DNA of 64,000 bases, taken from Hydra vulgaris. Its lineage: Eukaryota; Cnidaria; Hydrozoa; Anthoathecata; Hydridae. The stretch covers positions 69,366,001 to 69,430,000 of the forward strand of contig NC_088921.1 in the NCBI RefSeq assembly GCF_038396675.1, in the 5' to 3' direction. A program made the position numbers and the translations under genes. Each line of letters begins with the position of its first letter. Positions within the stretch are counted from its first letter, which is position 1. This document shows positions 63,786-64,000 of the stretch, in pieces. The notes under the pieces were generated by a model, which saw only the letters and a list, made by a program, of their open reading frames with translations, searched no databases and was not told where the DNA came from.

Positions 63786-64000
63786 CTAAGTAAAGTGTTT
63801 TAAAATGTATTTGAAAAATGGTTTTTCTTGAATTTGGTTACTAAGTTAAACTTGGAGGCGTCCTATGATTCAACCGAATCGTAAATTTCAATTTAGAACC
63901 GAATATGAGAAATTTATTACACAACCAAAAATATTAACGAAAAAGATTAGAACCGTAATAATTACGATTGAATTTTTGATCGAAAGTCATAACTGTATTT

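Overview
This window reads as intergenic and intronic DNA from an invertebrate nuclear genome. It is very AT-rich, carries about sixteen (TA)n tracts, and is packed with decayed transposable elements: hAT, P, pogo, EnSpm/CACTA, Mutator-like, Tc1/mariner, Helitron-like, jockey/CR1-type LINEs and a Penelope-like element. The repeat mix and base composition resemble Hydra (Cnidaria). That assignment is my inference from composition and family mix, not a database match.

Layout. 0-3.3 kb: EnSpm-type transposase relic and an intact-looking tRNA-Leu(AAG). 3.9-7.6 kb: hAT-like ends, a Helitron-like fragment and MITE pieces. 8.1-11.2 kb: a complete but dead pogo-like element with TA target sites, terminal inverted repeats and subterminal repeats. 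12-18.4 kb: a MITE, a large foldback structure, a BED-type hAT pseudogene, hairpins and a deleted Mutator-like relic. 18.5-20.8 kb: an unrecognised, apparently intron-containing gene between candidate inverted repeats.

21.6-39.9 kb is a stratified nest. A hAT is inserted in a LINE and a P element is inserted in the hAT. A 6,233-bp segment of this nest was then duplicated in tandem, and a 5'-truncated young LINE later jumped into the second copy. 40-43.2 kb holds more LINE relics and a tRNA-like SINE.

From 44 to 64 kb the minus strand seems to carry exons of one host gene (A 63.7, B 63.5, C 57.1, D 56.8, E 56.3, F 44.4 kb). Several junctions are phase-compatible, and the E-F product is a coiled coil. 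Its putative introns contain hAT and mariner relics, a Penelope-like element, a 20-bp minisatellite and a near-complete LINE. The Penelope-like element and that LINE each lie exactly between two (TA)n tracts, suggesting insertion into TA microsatellites.

No CRISPR array, bacterial operon, rRNA or LTR retrotransposon was seen. Apart from the tRNA and the putative exons, everything recognised is mobile-element derived. Functional coupling is limited to element biology: transposases with their terminal repeats, and reverse transcriptases with their endonucleases.
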